Below, in pieces: positions 17,094 to 27,500 of a stretch of 64,000 nucleotides of DNA. The translations under genes were made by a program, and so were the position numbers. Under the pieces are notes generated by a model. The model did no database searches. It saw only the letters and a list, made by a program, of their open reading frames with translations, and was not told where the DNA came from. Numbering within the stretch: position 1 is the first letter of the stretch; each line of letters begins with the position of its first letter. The stretch comes from Pontivivens insulae (lineage in GTDB: Bacteria > Pseudomonadota > Alphaproteobacteria > Rhodobacterales > Rhodobacteraceae). Location of the stretch: contig NZ_OMKW01000001.1 of assembly GCF_900302495.1 (NCBI RefSeq), forward strand, positions 310,001 to 374,000. Direction: 5' to 3'.

Positions 17094-18409
17094 CCGTTAC
17101 CCGATTTGCTCCTTCGCCCACGGGCTATCTCCATATCGGAAACCTGCGCACTGCGCTGTTCAACTGGCTGATCGCACAAAAGGCCGGTGGAACATTCATC
17201 CTGCGCCTGGACGATACAGACCCGGAACGCTCGAAGCAGGAATATAAGGACGCGATCAAAGAAGACCTCGAATGGCTTGGCCTGACATGGGATCGGGTTG
17301 AGACGCAAAGCGCACGTCTCGATCGCTATGCCGAGGCGGCCGACAAGCTGCGCGCCGATGGCCGGTTTTACGAGGCTTTCGAGACGCCGACCGAACTCGA
17401 TCTTAAGCGTAAGAAACAGCTGAACATGGGCAAGCCGCCGGTCTATGACCGTGGTGCCCTTGCGTTGAGTGAGGCAGAAAAGGACGCTCTGCGAGCGGAT
17501 CGTTCCGGTCATTGGCGTTTCAAGCTGGATCATCAGCGCATCGAATGGGCCGATGGCATTCTGGGCAACATCTCTATTGATGCGGCCAGTGTCTCGGACC
17601 CGGTGCTGATCCGCGGCGATGGGCAAGTACTCTACACGTTGGCCAGTGTCGTTGATGATACCGATATGGGCATAACCCATGTCGTGCGCGGATCGGATCA
17701 TGTGACCAATACCGCGACCCAAATTCAGATGATCGAGGCGCTGGACAAGCCGGTTCCGAGCTTTGCGCACCACTCTCTGCTGACCGGCCCCCAGGGTGAG
17801 GCCCTTTCCAAGCGGCTTGGCACACTCAGCCTGCGCGACATGCGCGCCGCCGGGATTGAGCCTATGGCGATCTTGAGCCTTATGGCGCGACTGGGCTCTT
17901 CCGACCCGGTGGAACTGCGTCGTGATATGGCCGATCTGATCGAAGGGTTTGATGTGGGCCGCTTTGGCTCTGCCCCGACGAAGTTCGATGAGGCCGATTT
18001 GCGCCCGCTGACCGCACGGCTGTTACATGACACCGAGTTTGCAGATGTCGCTGATCGCCTGTCCGCCCTCGGGGTCGAAGGCCCCTCTGCACCGGCATTC
18101 TGGGACATGGCGCGAGAAAATGTGACGACGCTGGGCGACGTGAAACCGCTCTGGGCGTTGACACAAACGGGCGCAACGCCATTGGTGGATGAGGCGGATG
18201 CCGAATTTATCGCAGATGCCTTTGCTCATTTGCCCGATGGCCCGTGGACGCAGGACAGCTGGTCTGAATGGGCGAATACGATGAAGGAACGGTCTGGCCG
18301 GAAGGGAAAGGCGTTGTTTATGCCGTTGCGCAAAGCCCTGTCCGGGATGGAGCGAGGCCCCGACATGGCCAAGCTGATGCCGCTTTTGCCGAAGCCATCG
18401 CGCGATTAG
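17090..18409 (+). CDS. gltX: glutamyl-tRNA synthetase
   Basis: 439 residues. The class I signatures are HIGN (15-18) in FAPSPTGYLHIGNLR and a KMSKS variant ALSKR (about 238-242). The catalytic domain includes RLDDTDPERS. At 439 residues it is shorter than many GltX proteins. Alphaproteobacteria often have two copies, one charging tRNA-Gln with Glu for later amidation, so this could be either paralogue. It overlaps the preceding membrane protein gene. Confidence 0.93.
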   Translation: MTVTRFAPSPTGYLHIGNLRTALFNWLIAQKAGGTFILRLDDTDPERSKQEYKDAIKEDLEWLGLTWDRVETQSARLDRYAEAADKLRADGRFYEAFETPTELDLKRKKQLNMGKPPVYDRGALALSEAEKDALRADRSGHWRFKLDHQRIEWADGILGNISIDAASVSDPVLIRGDGQVLYTLASVVDDTDMGITHVVRGSDHVTNTATQIQMIEALDKPVPSFAHHSLLTGPQGEALSKRLGTLSLRDMRAAGIEPMAILSLMARLGSSDPVELRRDMADLIEGFDVGRFGSAPTKFDEADLRPLTARLLHDTEFADVADRLSALGVEGPSAPAFWDMARENVTTLGDVKPLWALTQTGATPLVDEADAEFIADAFAHLPDGPWTQDSWSEWANTMKERSGRKGKALFMPLRKALSGMERGPDMAKLMPLLPKPSRD

Positions 18410-18470
18410 GGGAATCTTAATCGCGCAGGCCTAGTCCTCCCCGCAGAAAGCAAAAGCGGGGGAGCTGAGT

Positions 18471-20975
18471 ATGAGCCTGTCTGTCGCGCAGCGGCTAAGC
18501 CTCGGCTATGGTGGCCTGATGATGGCTGCAGCAGGATTGGTGGGGATCCTTGCCCTTGCGCTGTCGCTGTTGCTGGGCCAACTGGGATTATTCTCCAACA
18601 CAGCGAAGGGCATTGCTGCTGTTGTGGCTGTGCACGGCACCTATTCCCACGCCAGTGGCCTTGTGATCCGCGACACAACGCAAAACAATCTGCAACTCCA
18701 GATCGAAACGCGCGAAGCGTTGCGCCTGCTATTCGCAGCGGCCCCTGGATATGTTGACGACCTGACAGAGATGCCGGACATCCTGAACCGGCAACTTGAC
18801 GCATTCGATGATATGTCGCGGCTTTACTCGACTTATCTCGAACTCAACGTTCTGCGCGCGCAGGCCAGTCAGGATATGTTCGATGCCCAGCGTCGAATGA
18901 CCGAAGCGCGTGCCTTGCTCGCCATATTTGGTCGATCCGACTACGCTCAGGGCAATCCAGCCATCGCGTTCATGGTGTCACAGATCCGGGATGAACTGAT
19001 CAGCCTCGAAAACGACCTGCGAATCCTGCGATCCCGACCGAGTGCGGCCGCCACAGGCCGGCTTGCCCAACGAGTCGAGGTGACACGTGACAATATACTG
19101 CAGCTGCAAGCAGTCTCGACGCGCGATCCTGCGCGGACCGCAACCTCGGTCTACGACTATGTCGACTTGGCCCTGACTAAAATCGAGAGTGCGGAGCAGG
19201 AAATCCGACAGCAAAGCAGGCTCGGTCGCCAGATCATTCATCCGTTGGCCGCACGTATCGGCAATGACATGGAAGACCTCATGGACGATCTGGTGTTGCG
19301 CCAGCGCGGCCTGAACCTCGTCTCGCGCCAGAAATCACAGAACGCGGTCGAGGCGGCGCTGATCGCTGCGGCCGTGGTTGTGCTTTTGGCAGGGATGACA
19401 GCTCATTTTACACTGCGATCCGTGACCCGTCCGCTTCGGCAATTGACCCGCGCGACAGAGGCATTGGCAAAGGGCAGAGAGCCCGAGGATCTACCATTGG
19501 AGCTGGGCGATGAGTTCGGTGCGATGGCCCGGTCCGCCGCCAAGATTGAAGAGAATGGAGCAGGCGCACGCCGCATTCGAGACGCGCTCGACACATCAGG
19601 TGCTGCGATCATCGTCGCCCGCGACTTCGGGCATACCGATTACGTCAGTACGCGGGCTGGTGAGTTGTTGAGCCATCTCGGAAAGGACGAAGAAGTTGGC
19701 CTGAGCGCCCTACAGGATCGTGTTTTGGTCGGATTTGAAAGCAGCGGTTCGCAGCGTGAGACCGTTCTCGATCTGCAGATTGCGGACCGGATATACGATC
19801 TGCGCGCGACTGCGATTGATCATGATGCAGCAGGCCGCGCAATGATCCTGACATTCGTGGATCGCACCGCCGTGCGTCGTCTGCAAAGTGACATCGTTGA
19901 ACTGGTCAGAAAGATCGGAGAGGGGGACTTTTCCGACAGGGTCCACACACGCGAGACAGATGGACCACTGCGTCTGATGGCGGACGCAGTCAACGGGCTG
20001 TGCGATACGTTTGAGAACAACATCGCCAGCACGACCCGCGCCCTGGAAACCATCGCCTCCGGTGATCTGACAAAGCGGGTGGAGGGATCATTTTCAGGTG
20101 CATTCGCTCGGCTTCAAGACGCCATACACAGTTGCAGTGCCCAACTGGCTGAAATCGTCAGCGATGTTCAACTGACTGCCGATGCCGTGGCCGGGCTGAC
20201 GCATCAGGTCGCTTCCGACGCCCAAACCCTGTCTGCCAGCAGCGATGAGCAGGCAGCCGCACTGGAACAGAACAACAAAACGATGATCGATCTCGCACAC
20301 GGTATCCGCACGACCTCGGATCGTGCTTCTGAAGTGCGCGACCTGTCGGTTCATGCGTCGGAAACCGCCCATGAAAGTGCGACCTTATCGGCAGAAGCCC
20401 AGCGCAAAATGGCCTCGATCGAGCGCGGTGCGGCACATATGGGACAAATCGTCGGCCTGATCGATTCCATTGCCTTCCAGACAAATCTCTTGGCACTAAA
20501 CGCCGCCGTCGAAGCCGCGCGCGCAGGTACCGCAGGCAGCGGATTTGCCGTCGTTGCGGCAGAAGTGCGCAATCTCGCGCAACGCTCCGCCGATGCAGCG
20601 AAAGACATCTCCTCACTGATCGCCGAAACGACTGAAAAAGTCGCTGCGGGCGTGCATGAGGTCAGGCAAACCGGCGATGCGCTCGAAAATATTTCGGAAC
20701 TCATCATGAACGTTACCGCAGCGATGCGTGAGATTTCCGAACAGGCGGAGCATCAGACAGCCGCCGTGAACGCGCTGACAGACTCATTTGCAGCAATGGA
20801 CCATGGCACACGCGCCCAGGCGTCCCTGTCAGACGAAGGGGCAGATCGGGCGAAGCAGCTGGCCATGCATGTAGGACAGCTTCAGGGCCTGATGGGTCAG
20901 TTCCGGCTATCTGGACTTGCGGAGTCCGAAGTGGCGATGAAGCGGTCCGCTCAAGATGCCGCACTTTCAGCGTGA
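18471..20975 (+). CDS. methyl-accepting chemotaxis protein
   Basis: 834 residues. One membrane helix at about 14-36, a mostly helical periplasmic sensor region, a second helix at about 291-312 ([18 protein letters not shown]), then a HAMP domain (about 317-362). A PAS-like segment (about 365-460) and two further HAMP-like units ([20 protein letters not shown]) precede the signalling hairpin, with its tip near 663-700 ([21 protein letters not shown]). The tip sequence is standard for CheA/CheW contact. No che genes are nearby. The last 25 bases overlap the convergent ABC transporter gene. Confidence 0.93.
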   Translation: MSLSVAQRLSLGYGGLMMAAAGLVGILALALSLLLGQLGLFSNTAKGIAAVVAVHGTYSHASGLVIRDTTQNNLQLQIETREALRLLFAAAPGYVDDLTEMPDILNRQLDAFDDMSRLYSTYLELNVLRAQASQDMFDAQRRMTEARALLAIFGRSDYAQGNPAIAFMVSQIRDELISLENDLRILRSRPSAAATGRLAQRVEVTRDNILQLQAVSTRDPARTATSVYDYVDLALTKIESAEQEIRQQSRLGRQIIHPLAARIGNDMEDLMDDLVLRQRGLNLVSRQKSQNAVEAALIAAAVVVLLAGMTAHFTLRSVTRPLRQLTRATEALAKGREPEDLPLELGDEFGAMARSAAKIEENGAGARRIRDALDTSGAAIIVARDFGHTDYVSTRAGELLSHLGKDEEVGLSALQDRVLVGFESSGSQRETVLDLQIADRIYDLRATAIDHDAAGRAMILTFVDRTAVRRLQSDIVELVRKIGEGDFSDRVHTRETDGPLRLMADAVNGLCDTFENNIASTTRALETIASGDLTKRVEGSFSGAFARLQDAIHSCSAQLAEIVSDVQLTADAVAGLTHQVASDAQTLSASSDEQAAALEQNNKTMIDLAHGIRTTSDRASEVRDLSVHASETAHESATLSAEAQRKMASIERGAAHMGQIVGLIDSIAFQTNLLALNAAVEAARAGTAGSGFAVVAAEVRNLAQRSADAAKDISSLIAETTEKVAAGVHEVRQTGDALENISELIMNVTAAMREISEQAEHQTAAVNALTDSFAAMDHGTRAQASLSDEGADRAKQLAMHVGQLQGLMGQFRLSGLAESEVAMKRSAQDAALSA

Positions 20976-22795
20976 AAATCCATGAACCCACCTGATTGAC
21001 GGGCCCACGACCGCGCATAGAGCCCCCCTTGGGCGATCAGCTCCGCATGTGTGCCCTGCTCGACGATGCGGCCCTGATCCATCACGACGATTCGGTCCAT
21101 TCGGGCAATCGTCGAAAGACGGTGCGCGATTGCGATCACTGTCCGGCCATCCATCAGCTGCTCGAGGCTTTCCTGCACATCCGCCTCGGTCTCTGAGTCG
21201 AGTGCCGATGTCGCTTCATCCAAAAGCAGGATCGGTGCATCTTTCAGCAAGGCGCGCGCAATCGCGATCCGCTGGCGCTGGCCACCTGACAGCTTCACCC
21301 CCCGCTCGCCCAGATGGGCATCGTATCCGGTGCGCCCATTGGAATCCGCCAGATCACGGATGAACCCATCGGCCTGAGCGAGTTTCGCTGCTTGCACGAT
21401 TTCAGCATCCGTTGCGCCGTCGCGCCCGTAGCCGATATTCTCGCGCGCAGATCGGTTGAACATGTCGGTGTCCTGTCGGACCATCGCAATGGAGGCGCGC
21501 AAATCATCCTGTCGCAGATCACGAATGTCGACACCGTCCAGACGGATGGAACCGCCATCAACATCATAGAGGCGCAGCAACAATGCGAGCGCTGTCGATT
21601 TGCCAGCACCTGACGGACCAACCAGTCCAAGACGCTCACCCGGTTTGATGTCCAAAGACATGCTGTGCAACCCAGACGCCGTGCCGTCATAATTAAACCG
21701 CACATGTTCGAACGCGATGGCTCCACGAACGTCCGTCAACGCCACCGGCGCTTCCGGATCGGTCAGATCATGCGCCGGGGACAGGGTTTTCATCCCGTTC
21801 TCAATCTCCCCGATATTCGAGAATATCCCCATGGCCACGAAACTGATCCAACCAGACATTTGGCCAAGCCGGGTCGATAGGAGCCCGGCGATGGCAATGT
21901 CCCCCGGAGTGGCGTCACCTTGTTGCCAAAAGTAGAGCGCGCCACCGATCAATGCCACGGGCAGCAGGCCCGCCATCACCGCAAGGCCCAGCCGGAACAA
22001 AACATAGAGCGCGCCGAATTCAATCAGCGTTTCACGCAGATGAATCATCGCCCCTTCCGCGGACCGTTCCTCCCGGGCGCGACTGGCAAACAGCCGCACC
22101 GTGGACATGTTGGAAATGACATCGACAAGCTGGCCGGACAGAGCCGCGCGGGCACCCGCGCGGGCGGAGGCCCGTTTGCGCACACGTGGCAGGAAATAGC
22201 GGATGTAGACAACGTAGATCGCGAACCAGACCGCCAGGATCAATCCCAGACGCGGTGCGACCTGCAAGAGAACGAGCAGAGATCCAACGAGAACGGAAAG
22301 CGCATAAGCCATGGAGTTCACGACTTCGGACAGGATGCTTCCAATTGCCGATACGGTTTGCATCTGCTTTTGCGCAATGCGCCCGGCGAAGTCGTTGCCG
22401 AAAAAGCGCATCGATTGACCCATCGTGTGGCGGTTCAGTCGCGCCATGGCCAATGTCGCAATGTTGGGAGTCAGTCCCAAAACGTTCAGCCCGTTGGATG
22501 CAAAAACAATTGCCGGACGCAGCACCAAAAAGAAGGCTGCCGTCCCAAGGAGCAGCCAGAGGTTCTGGGCAAAGAATTGCTCTGGACCCTCAGCAACAGC
22601 CAAGTCGATCACATAGCCGACAAGCCAGGCGGCCATTGCCTCGGATATTCCGAGAACGAGGCCTGCAAGTACCGCAACCCAGATCACCGTGCCGGTACCA
22701 CGCAGGACCCATTTCAGGAACGCCCCCAACGTATTCGGCGGCGGGCCATCGGCGCGGGCGAAAGGATCGATCAAGCCGGAGAAGAACCGCTTCAT
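20951..22795 (-). CDS. ABC exporter half-transporter (second gene)
   Basis: 614 residues: six-helix type I exporter membrane domain, then an ATPase with Walker [10 protein letters not shown], signature [16 protein letters not shown], Walker B with catalytic Glu in [12 protein letters not shown], and the switch His in AIAHRLS. MsbA/LmrA-type exporters have this layout. Its ATG overlaps the stop of the upstream half-transporter by four bases, so a heterodimer is likely. Both halves keep a complete ATPase site. The substrate is unknown. Confidence 0.92.
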   Translation of the reverse strand: MKRFFSGLIDPFARADGPPPNTLGAFLKWVLRGTGTVIWVAVLAGLVLGISEAMAAWLVGYVIDLAVAEGPEQFFAQNLWLLLGTAAFFLVLRPAIVFASNGLNVLGLTPNIATLAMARLNRHTMGQSMRFFGNDFAGRIAQKQMQTVSAIGSILSEVVNSMAYALSVLVGSLLVLLQVAPRLGLILAVWFAIYVVYIRYFLPRVRKRASARAGARAALSGQLVDVISNMSTVRLFASRAREERSAEGAMIHLRETLIEFGALYVLFRLGLAVMAGLLPVALIGGALYFWQQGDATPGDIAIAGLLSTRLGQMSGWISFVAMGIFSNIGEIENGMKTLSPAHDLTDPEAPVALTDVRGAIAFEHVRFNYDGTASGLHSMSLDIKPGERLGLVGPSGAGKSTALALLLRLYDVDGGSIRLDGVDIRDLRQDDLRASIAMVRQDTDMFNRSARENIGYGRDGATDAEIVQAAKLAQADGFIRDLADSNGRTGYDAHLGERGVKLSGGQRQRIAIARALLKDAPILLLDEATSALDSETEADVQESLEQLMDGRTVIAIAHRLSTIARMDRIVVMDQGRIVEQGTHAELIAQGGLYARSWARQSGGFMDFHAESAAS

Positions 22796-24630
22796 GTCTC
22801 CTCCGCGTTCAGGAAACCGCCTGATTGTCGCGACCAGAACCGGGCATATAGGCCATCGGCGGCCAAGAGGGCGTCATGTGTTCCGTCCTCGACAATGCGA
22901 CCTTCGTCCAGCACGAGAATGCGATCCATGGCTGCAATGGTAGACAGACGGTGGGCAATTGCGATCACCGTCTTGCCCTCCATCATACCGTAGAGCGCGT
23001 CCTGAATTGCGGCCTCAACTTCACTGTCGAGGGCGGACGTCGCTTCGTCGAGCACAAGGATGGGCGCGTCCTTCAAAACGACACGGGCGAGTGCCACGCG
23101 CTGGCGCTGCCCGCCAGAGAGTTTGACCCCGCGCTCACCCACTTCGGCGGCATAACCCTTTCGACCTTTGGGATCTTCCAGATCGAGTATGAAATCATGC
23201 GCTTCCACCTGCGCCGCAGCGGCGCGCACCTCAGCATCTGTCCGGCTGGGGGAGCCGTAGCGAATGTTGTCCACAATCGAGCGGTGCAACAGCGACGTAT
23301 CCTGAGACACCATTCCGATCATGCGCCGCAGGCTGTCTTGCTGGACGCGCGACACGTCCTGCCCGTCGATTGCAATTACACCGGCCTCCGGATCGTGGAA
23401 CCGCAACAGGAGATTCACCAGCGTAGATTTACCCGCACCGGACCGACCCACCAGGCCCACCCGCTGTCCAGCGGGGATGGTGAGAGAAATGTCCGTAAGC
23501 CCACCGCCGCTGCGGCCATAGTGGTGAGACACGTTCTCGAACGTGATCTGGCCACCGCTGAGCTTCAGATCCGCCGCATCGCGCTGATCGGTCAGGGTGA
23601 TGGGCTGAGCAATCGTCTCCATCCCTTCACGCACCACGCCGAGATTCTGAAAGAGCGAGGACAGCGCCCACATGATCCAGCCAGTCATCGCGTTCAGGCG
23701 CAAAACGAGCGCTGAGGCAGCGGCGACCGTCCCGACACTGGCTGTGCCTGCTTGCCACAGCAGGATCGTCCAGCCAATGACCGCGACGATTAGGAAGCCG
23801 TTGATGATGAGCAGGCCAACTTCCATCAGGGTAATCAGGCGCATCTGATGCTGGAACTTGACGCGAGCATCCTCGATGGCTTCGCCTGCGAACTTCTCCT
23901 CCTCCAGCGTATGGGAGAAGAGCTTGACGGTCTGAATGTTGCTGTAGCTGTCGACTATCCGTCCATTGATCGCCGAACGCGCGTCCGAAAAGGCCTTAGA
24001 GGCGTGGCCGATGCGCGGGATGATGTAATAGCACAAACCGATATACGCGATTGACCAAATCAGCAGCGGTACGGTCAACCGCAAGTCAGTGTCGCCGAGG
24101 AGCACCAGAGCACCGACCAAATAGATGAGAGCATAGACCAGCGCGTCGAAAATCTGGAACGCGGCCTCCCCGGTTGCCGGAGCCGTCTGCATCACGCGAT
24201 TGGCGATACGACCGGCAAAATCATTCTGAAACCATCCCACTGACTGGCGAAGGACATGCTTATGGGACCGCCATCGCACGAGTGTTCCAAGATTGGGCAT
24301 GAGCGATTGATTCAGCAGCAGGGCATCCACAATCTGTGCGATCGGGCGCAGCAGGATGACAAATAGGGCAATCGCGGCGAGTTCGGCACCATGCTCTGCC
24401 AAAAAGACGGCAGGCTCTGACCCCTCAAGCAGATCAACCACCCGACCTGCGTAATAGATCAGCGCAAGCTCAACCGCGCCGACAATCAATGTCGCAATTG
24501 TGGCAAGGATCAAAACCTTGCGGAACGGCCGCAGGTAACTCCACAGGAACGGACCAAGCCGATCTGGGGGAGTGTCCTGATCCGCATAAGGCTGATACGG
24601 GTCGACCAGATTTTCGAAGAAGCGGAACAT
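22792..24630 (-). CDS. ABC exporter half-transporter (first gene)
   Basis: 612 residues from ATG 24630 (MFRFFENLVDPY), which matches the start of the partner ([12 protein letters not shown]). A longer open frame upstream lacks coding character. Domains: exporter membrane domain, ATPase with [25 protein letters not shown] and [12 protein letters not shown]. Similarity of the two N-termini and their order suggests they arose by tandem duplication. Translation is coupled to the second gene by ATGA. Confidence 0.92.
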   Translation of the reverse strand: MFRFFENLVDPYQPYADQDTPPDRLGPFLWSYLRPFRKVLILATIATLIVGAVELALIYYAGRVVDLLEGSEPAVFLAEHGAELAAIALFVILLRPIAQIVDALLLNQSLMPNLGTLVRWRSHKHVLRQSVGWFQNDFAGRIANRVMQTAPATGEAAFQIFDALVYALIYLVGALVLLGDTDLRLTVPLLIWSIAYIGLCYYIIPRIGHASKAFSDARSAINGRIVDSYSNIQTVKLFSHTLEEEKFAGEAIEDARVKFQHQMRLITLMEVGLLIINGFLIVAVIGWTILLWQAGTASVGTVAAASALVLRLNAMTGWIMWALSSLFQNLGVVREGMETIAQPITLTDQRDAADLKLSGGQITFENVSHHYGRSGGGLTDISLTIPAGQRVGLVGRSGAGKSTLVNLLLRFHDPEAGVIAIDGQDVSRVQQDSLRRMIGMVSQDTSLLHRSIVDNIRYGSPSRTDAEVRAAAAQVEAHDFILDLEDPKGRKGYAAEVGERGVKLSGGQRQRVALARVVLKDAPILVLDEATSALDSEVEAAIQDALYGMMEGKTVIAIAHRLSTIAAMDRILVLDEGRIVEDGTHDALLAADGLYARFWSRQSGGFLNAEET

Positions 24631-24785
24631 GGGCGGGGCCTTGGCAGTGCGGCGGGTCGTACACCCGACGCGAAGGATAGATGTATGCCGAACGCCACGA
24701 TGAACAAGGGGTCGGTTTTCAGGCTGTCCAACATACGTTACAGCTTGGCAATGACACTTGACCCTATTCTGCCGGATCGCACCTG

Positions 24786-25679
24786 ATGACCACCGACATG
24801 ACCTCCGAAAGACAACGCGCGGCACAGTGGTTTATTTCGCTGCGCGATTCGATCTGCGCGGCCTTTGAAACTCTGGAGGATGAGCAAGTCTCTGGCCCCT
24901 TCGCGGACCTTGCCCCCGGCCGGTTCGAGCGCAAGCCGACAAAGCGCCACTCCGACGATGGGAGTGATGCGGGCGGCGGGGAAATGAGCGTTCTGCGGGG
25001 CGGACGGTGTTTTGAGAAAGTTGGCGTCAACGTCTCTGAAGTCTACGGGACGCTCGCCCCCCCGGCACAGGCGGCGATGGCTGCCCGGAAAGACATGCCG
25101 GGCATGGCGGAGGACCCCCGGTTCTGGGCGTCTGGCATCAGCCTTGTGGCGCATATGCGCTCCCCAAAGGTGCCCGCGGTTCATATGAACACGCGCATGT
25201 TCTGGACACCGCATGGATGGTGGTTCGGCGGTGGATCGGACCTCAACCCAATGCGTGAGATTGCGGAGGATACTGCATTTTTCCATGCCCAGCAGGAGGC
25301 TGGCTGTGCGCCGCACGGTGCGGACCTCTACCCGCGCTATAAGGCGTGGGCAGATGAGTACTTCATGATCCGGCACTGGAACGAGGCGCGCGGCGTTGGT
25401 GGAATCTTCTACGACGATCATTGCTCGGGCGATTGGGAGGCAGATTTCGCGTTTACACAGGATGTCGGGCGCGCGTTCCTGAAGGCCTTCGTTCCGCTGG
25501 TGGAAAAGCGCATGTTTGAAAGCTGGACGGATGAGGATCGCCAGCATCAGCTGTTTCGGCGCGGTCGCTATGCGGAGTTCAACTTGGTATACGACCGTGG
25601 CACAACATTCGGCTTGCAAACAGGCCACAACCCGGAGGCCGTCCTGATGAGCCTGCCACCACTGGCTGCTTGGCCCTGA
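24786..25679 (+). CDS. hemF: oxygen-dependent coproporphyrinogen III oxidase
   Basis: 297 residues. Signature stretches include GGGEMSVLRGGRCFEKVGVN, HMNTRMFW, WWFGGGSDLNP and RYAEFNLVYDRGTTFGL. HemF decarboxylates two propionates of coproporphyrinogen III with O2, giving protoporphyrinogen IX. A second in-frame ATG lies four codons in. The stop shares its last base with the next gene's ATG (TGATG). The 155-bp gap to the divergent ABC operon must hold both promoters. Confidence 0.95.
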   Translation: MTTDMTSERQRAAQWFISLRDSICAAFETLEDEQVSGPFADLAPGRFERKPTKRHSDDGSDAGGGEMSVLRGGRCFEKVGVNVSEVYGTLAPPAQAAMAARKDMPGMAEDPRFWASGISLVAHMRSPKVPAVHMNTRMFWTPHGWWFGGGSDLNPMREIAEDTAFFHAQQEAGCAPHGADLYPRYKAWADEYFMIRHWNEARGVGGIFYDDHCSGDWEADFAFTQDVGRAFLKAFVPLVEKRMFESWTDEDRQHQLFRRGRYAEFNLVYDRGTTFGLQTGHNPEAVLMSLPPLAAWP

Positions 25680-26251
25680 TGCAGATCGCGATTATCGGTT
25701 GGGGGTCGCTGATCTGGGATCTGGAGATCCTTGCGCCCCACGTGAACGGCGGCTGGCAGATGGGCGCCGGCCCCGATCTGCCAATGGAGTTCAGCCGTGT
25801 GTCGCCCAAGCGGAAGATGGGTTTGGCCGTGTGTCTCGACCCCGTGCACGGGGTGCCGTGCAAGACAAATGTAATCTGCTCTAGCCGCCAAGCGCTTTCT
25901 GAGGCTGTAGAGGATGTCGCCCGGCGAGAACGCGCGCCGGTTCCCCAAATTGCATGGGCGACGAAGGATAAGGCGCATGGTGCCTTGCCCGCTGTCGTGG
26001 ATGCAGTGCAAGCATGGCTTATAGACAGCCCGTATGACGCCGCGATCTGGACCGATCTGGACGCCAATTTTGAAGGTATGACTGGACAGCCCTTTGGCAT
26101 TGCAGCCGCCATCGCTCACCTGAAAACGCTTGATACCGAACAGATTGCTGAGGCCCACCGATATATTCAGGAAGCACCGGCCGCCACCGACACGCCTCTG
26201 CGCCGGACCCTATCAAAGAATGCGTGGTGGCAGAGCCTCGAAGCGACCTAG
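25679..26251 (+). CDS. protein with gamma-glutamylcyclotransferase-like N-terminus
   Basis: 190 residues. The opening QIAIIGWGSLIWDL resembles the 'GYGSL' loop of the gamma-glutamylcyclotransferase fold, followed by EFSRVSPKRKMGLAV. The rest does not match a family I can name. The TGATG junction makes it translationally coupled to hemF, although no heme link is obvious. Its stop overlaps that of the convergent LysE-type gene. Confidence 0.72.
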   Translation: MQIAIIGWGSLIWDLEILAPHVNGGWQMGAGPDLPMEFSRVSPKRKMGLAVCLDPVHGVPCKTNVICSSRQALSEAVEDVARRERAPVPQIAWATKDKAHGALPAVVDAVQAWLIDSPYDAAIWTDLDANFEGMTGQPFGIAAAIAHLKTLDTEQIAEAHRYIQEAPAATDTPLRRTLSKNAWWQSLEAT

Positions 26252-26829
26252 AGAAAGATCAACAGGGCGGAGGCTGCCATCAAAGCGGCCATCACCGTCA
26301 TGAAGCCGCGCCAGATACGCGGGCTCGCCATCAACTTACCCAGAAGATGACCCGCGCTCGTCCAGAACAGGCACACGCCCAGGTTCAACGATGAAAACGT
26401 GAGTGCCAGTGTAAGGGCCGCCGGAACAGGCCCGGCATCAGCGACGAAGGCGCTGGCTGCTATGGCGACGGCCCAGACCTTAGGGTTTACCCACTGGAAC
26501 AAGACGGCCTCAACAAACGTAAACGGCCGGTGCCCGGCCTCTGCGTGTTGGCGTCGCGTGGCAAGCAGCAATCTTGATGCAAGCCACAAGATCCAGGTGG
26601 CTGCGATCAGCTTAAGCGCAAAGGTCAGTTGTGGATAAGCAAGCAGAACCGCGCCAAGGCCAAGTCCCGTCAGGCCTGCCGTGATACCGACACCGAACGC
26701 GACACCAAGCAGGTGCGGAAGGGTTGGTGTGAAGCCAAAGCGCGCGCCCGACGCCGTCAGCAAGACGACATTCGGTCCGGGAGAGAACAAGCCCGCGAAG
26801 ACGAAGAGCAGCAGTTCTGCCGGTATCAT
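26248..26829 (-). CDS. LysE family amino acid exporter (second of pair)
   Basis: 193 residues and about six membrane helices. The N-terminus has FSPGPNVVLLTASGARFG, the conserved PGPN motif of the LysE/RhtB family. The middle FQWVNPKVWAVAIAAS is also typical. It would export an amino acid or derivative. The ATG overlaps the stop of the paralogue upstream (ATGA), so both are made from one mRNA. Confidence 0.88.
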   Translation of the reverse strand: MIPAELLLFVFAGLFSPGPNVVLLTASGARFGFTPTLPHLLGVAFGVGITAGLTGLGLGAVLLAYPQLTFALKLIAATWILWLASRLLLATRRQHAEAGHRPFTFVEAVLFQWVNPKVWAVAIAASAFVADAGPVPAALTLALTFSSLNLGVCLFWTSAGHLLGKLMASPRIWRGFMTVMAALMAASALLIFL

Positions 26830-27434
26830 ACCGACAGATCCGAGGTCACGAGAGCTGCGACCGTGATCACAATCAGACCGGCCATCAGCCCGTTGAACAG
26901 CTTTAGGCGAAGGGGCGTCGACAGGAAGCGCTGCATTGCAACGCCGAAAAGTGCCCAGCCACTGGAAGAGGTCAATCCGACAAGCGCATAGACACCACTA
27001 ACGACCGCGGCCTCCAGCAACGGGTTTTCGCCGGTGACGAATTGAGAGATCATGGAAATCGCCATCATCCAGGCTTTGGGATTGATCCACTGAAACCCCA
27101 TCGCTTGAAAGAACGTCCATGGCTTGGCGTGGCTGTCATCGCTGCCCGGTGCGCTCGCGTTCAGCGTCTTCCACGCGATCCACAAAAGAAGCGCCGCACC
27201 GACCCAGCGCAAAGCCTCACGGATCAGCGGCTCTGCACGAAAGACCTCTCCGAGCCCAAGCGCCATGCAAAAACACATCAACGGAAAGCCCCACGCAACG
27301 CCCATCGCATGTGGCAGGGTCCGACGATAACCAAAGCGTGCGCCAGAGGATGCGAGCAGTGCATTGTTCGGACCGGGTGTCCAGACCGTGGCCGCAGCGA
27401 GGGTCATGATGGCGATTACAGTTTCAAGCGTCAT
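26826..27434 (-). CDS. LysE family amino acid exporter (first of pair)
   Basis: 202 residues, six membrane helices. WTPGPNNALLASSGARFGYR and FQWINPKAWMMAISM match the same positions of its neighbour, so the pair is a tandem duplication that has diverged strongly. Dimeric action of LysE-type exporters is possible. No amino acid biosynthesis gene adjoins to hint at a substrate. The 66-bp gap to cca holds no clear terminator. Confidence 0.88.
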   Translation of the reverse strand: MTLETVIAIMTLAAATVWTPGPNNALLASSGARFGYRRTLPHAMGVAWGFPLMCFCMALGLGEVFRAEPLIREALRWVGAALLLWIAWKTLNASAPGSDDSHAKPWTFFQAMGFQWINPKAWMMAISMISQFVTGENPLLEAAVVSGVYALVGLTSSSGWALFGVAMQRFLSTPLRLKLFNGLMAGLIVITVAALVTSDLSV

Positions 27435-27500
27435 GGCCCGGAGCCTTTTCCGCAGAATAGCCGGGGGTCAAGCGCCGAGATGTGCCGACACATTGAACGG

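Noticed and set aside
21920-22993. A 357-codon plus-strand frame over the ABC exporters
   Set aside because: Shadow of the two transporter genes.
24631-24825. A 65-residue N-terminal extension of the first ABC exporter
   Set aside because: It lacks similarity to the partner's N-terminus, covers the expected promoter and would overlap hemF's start.
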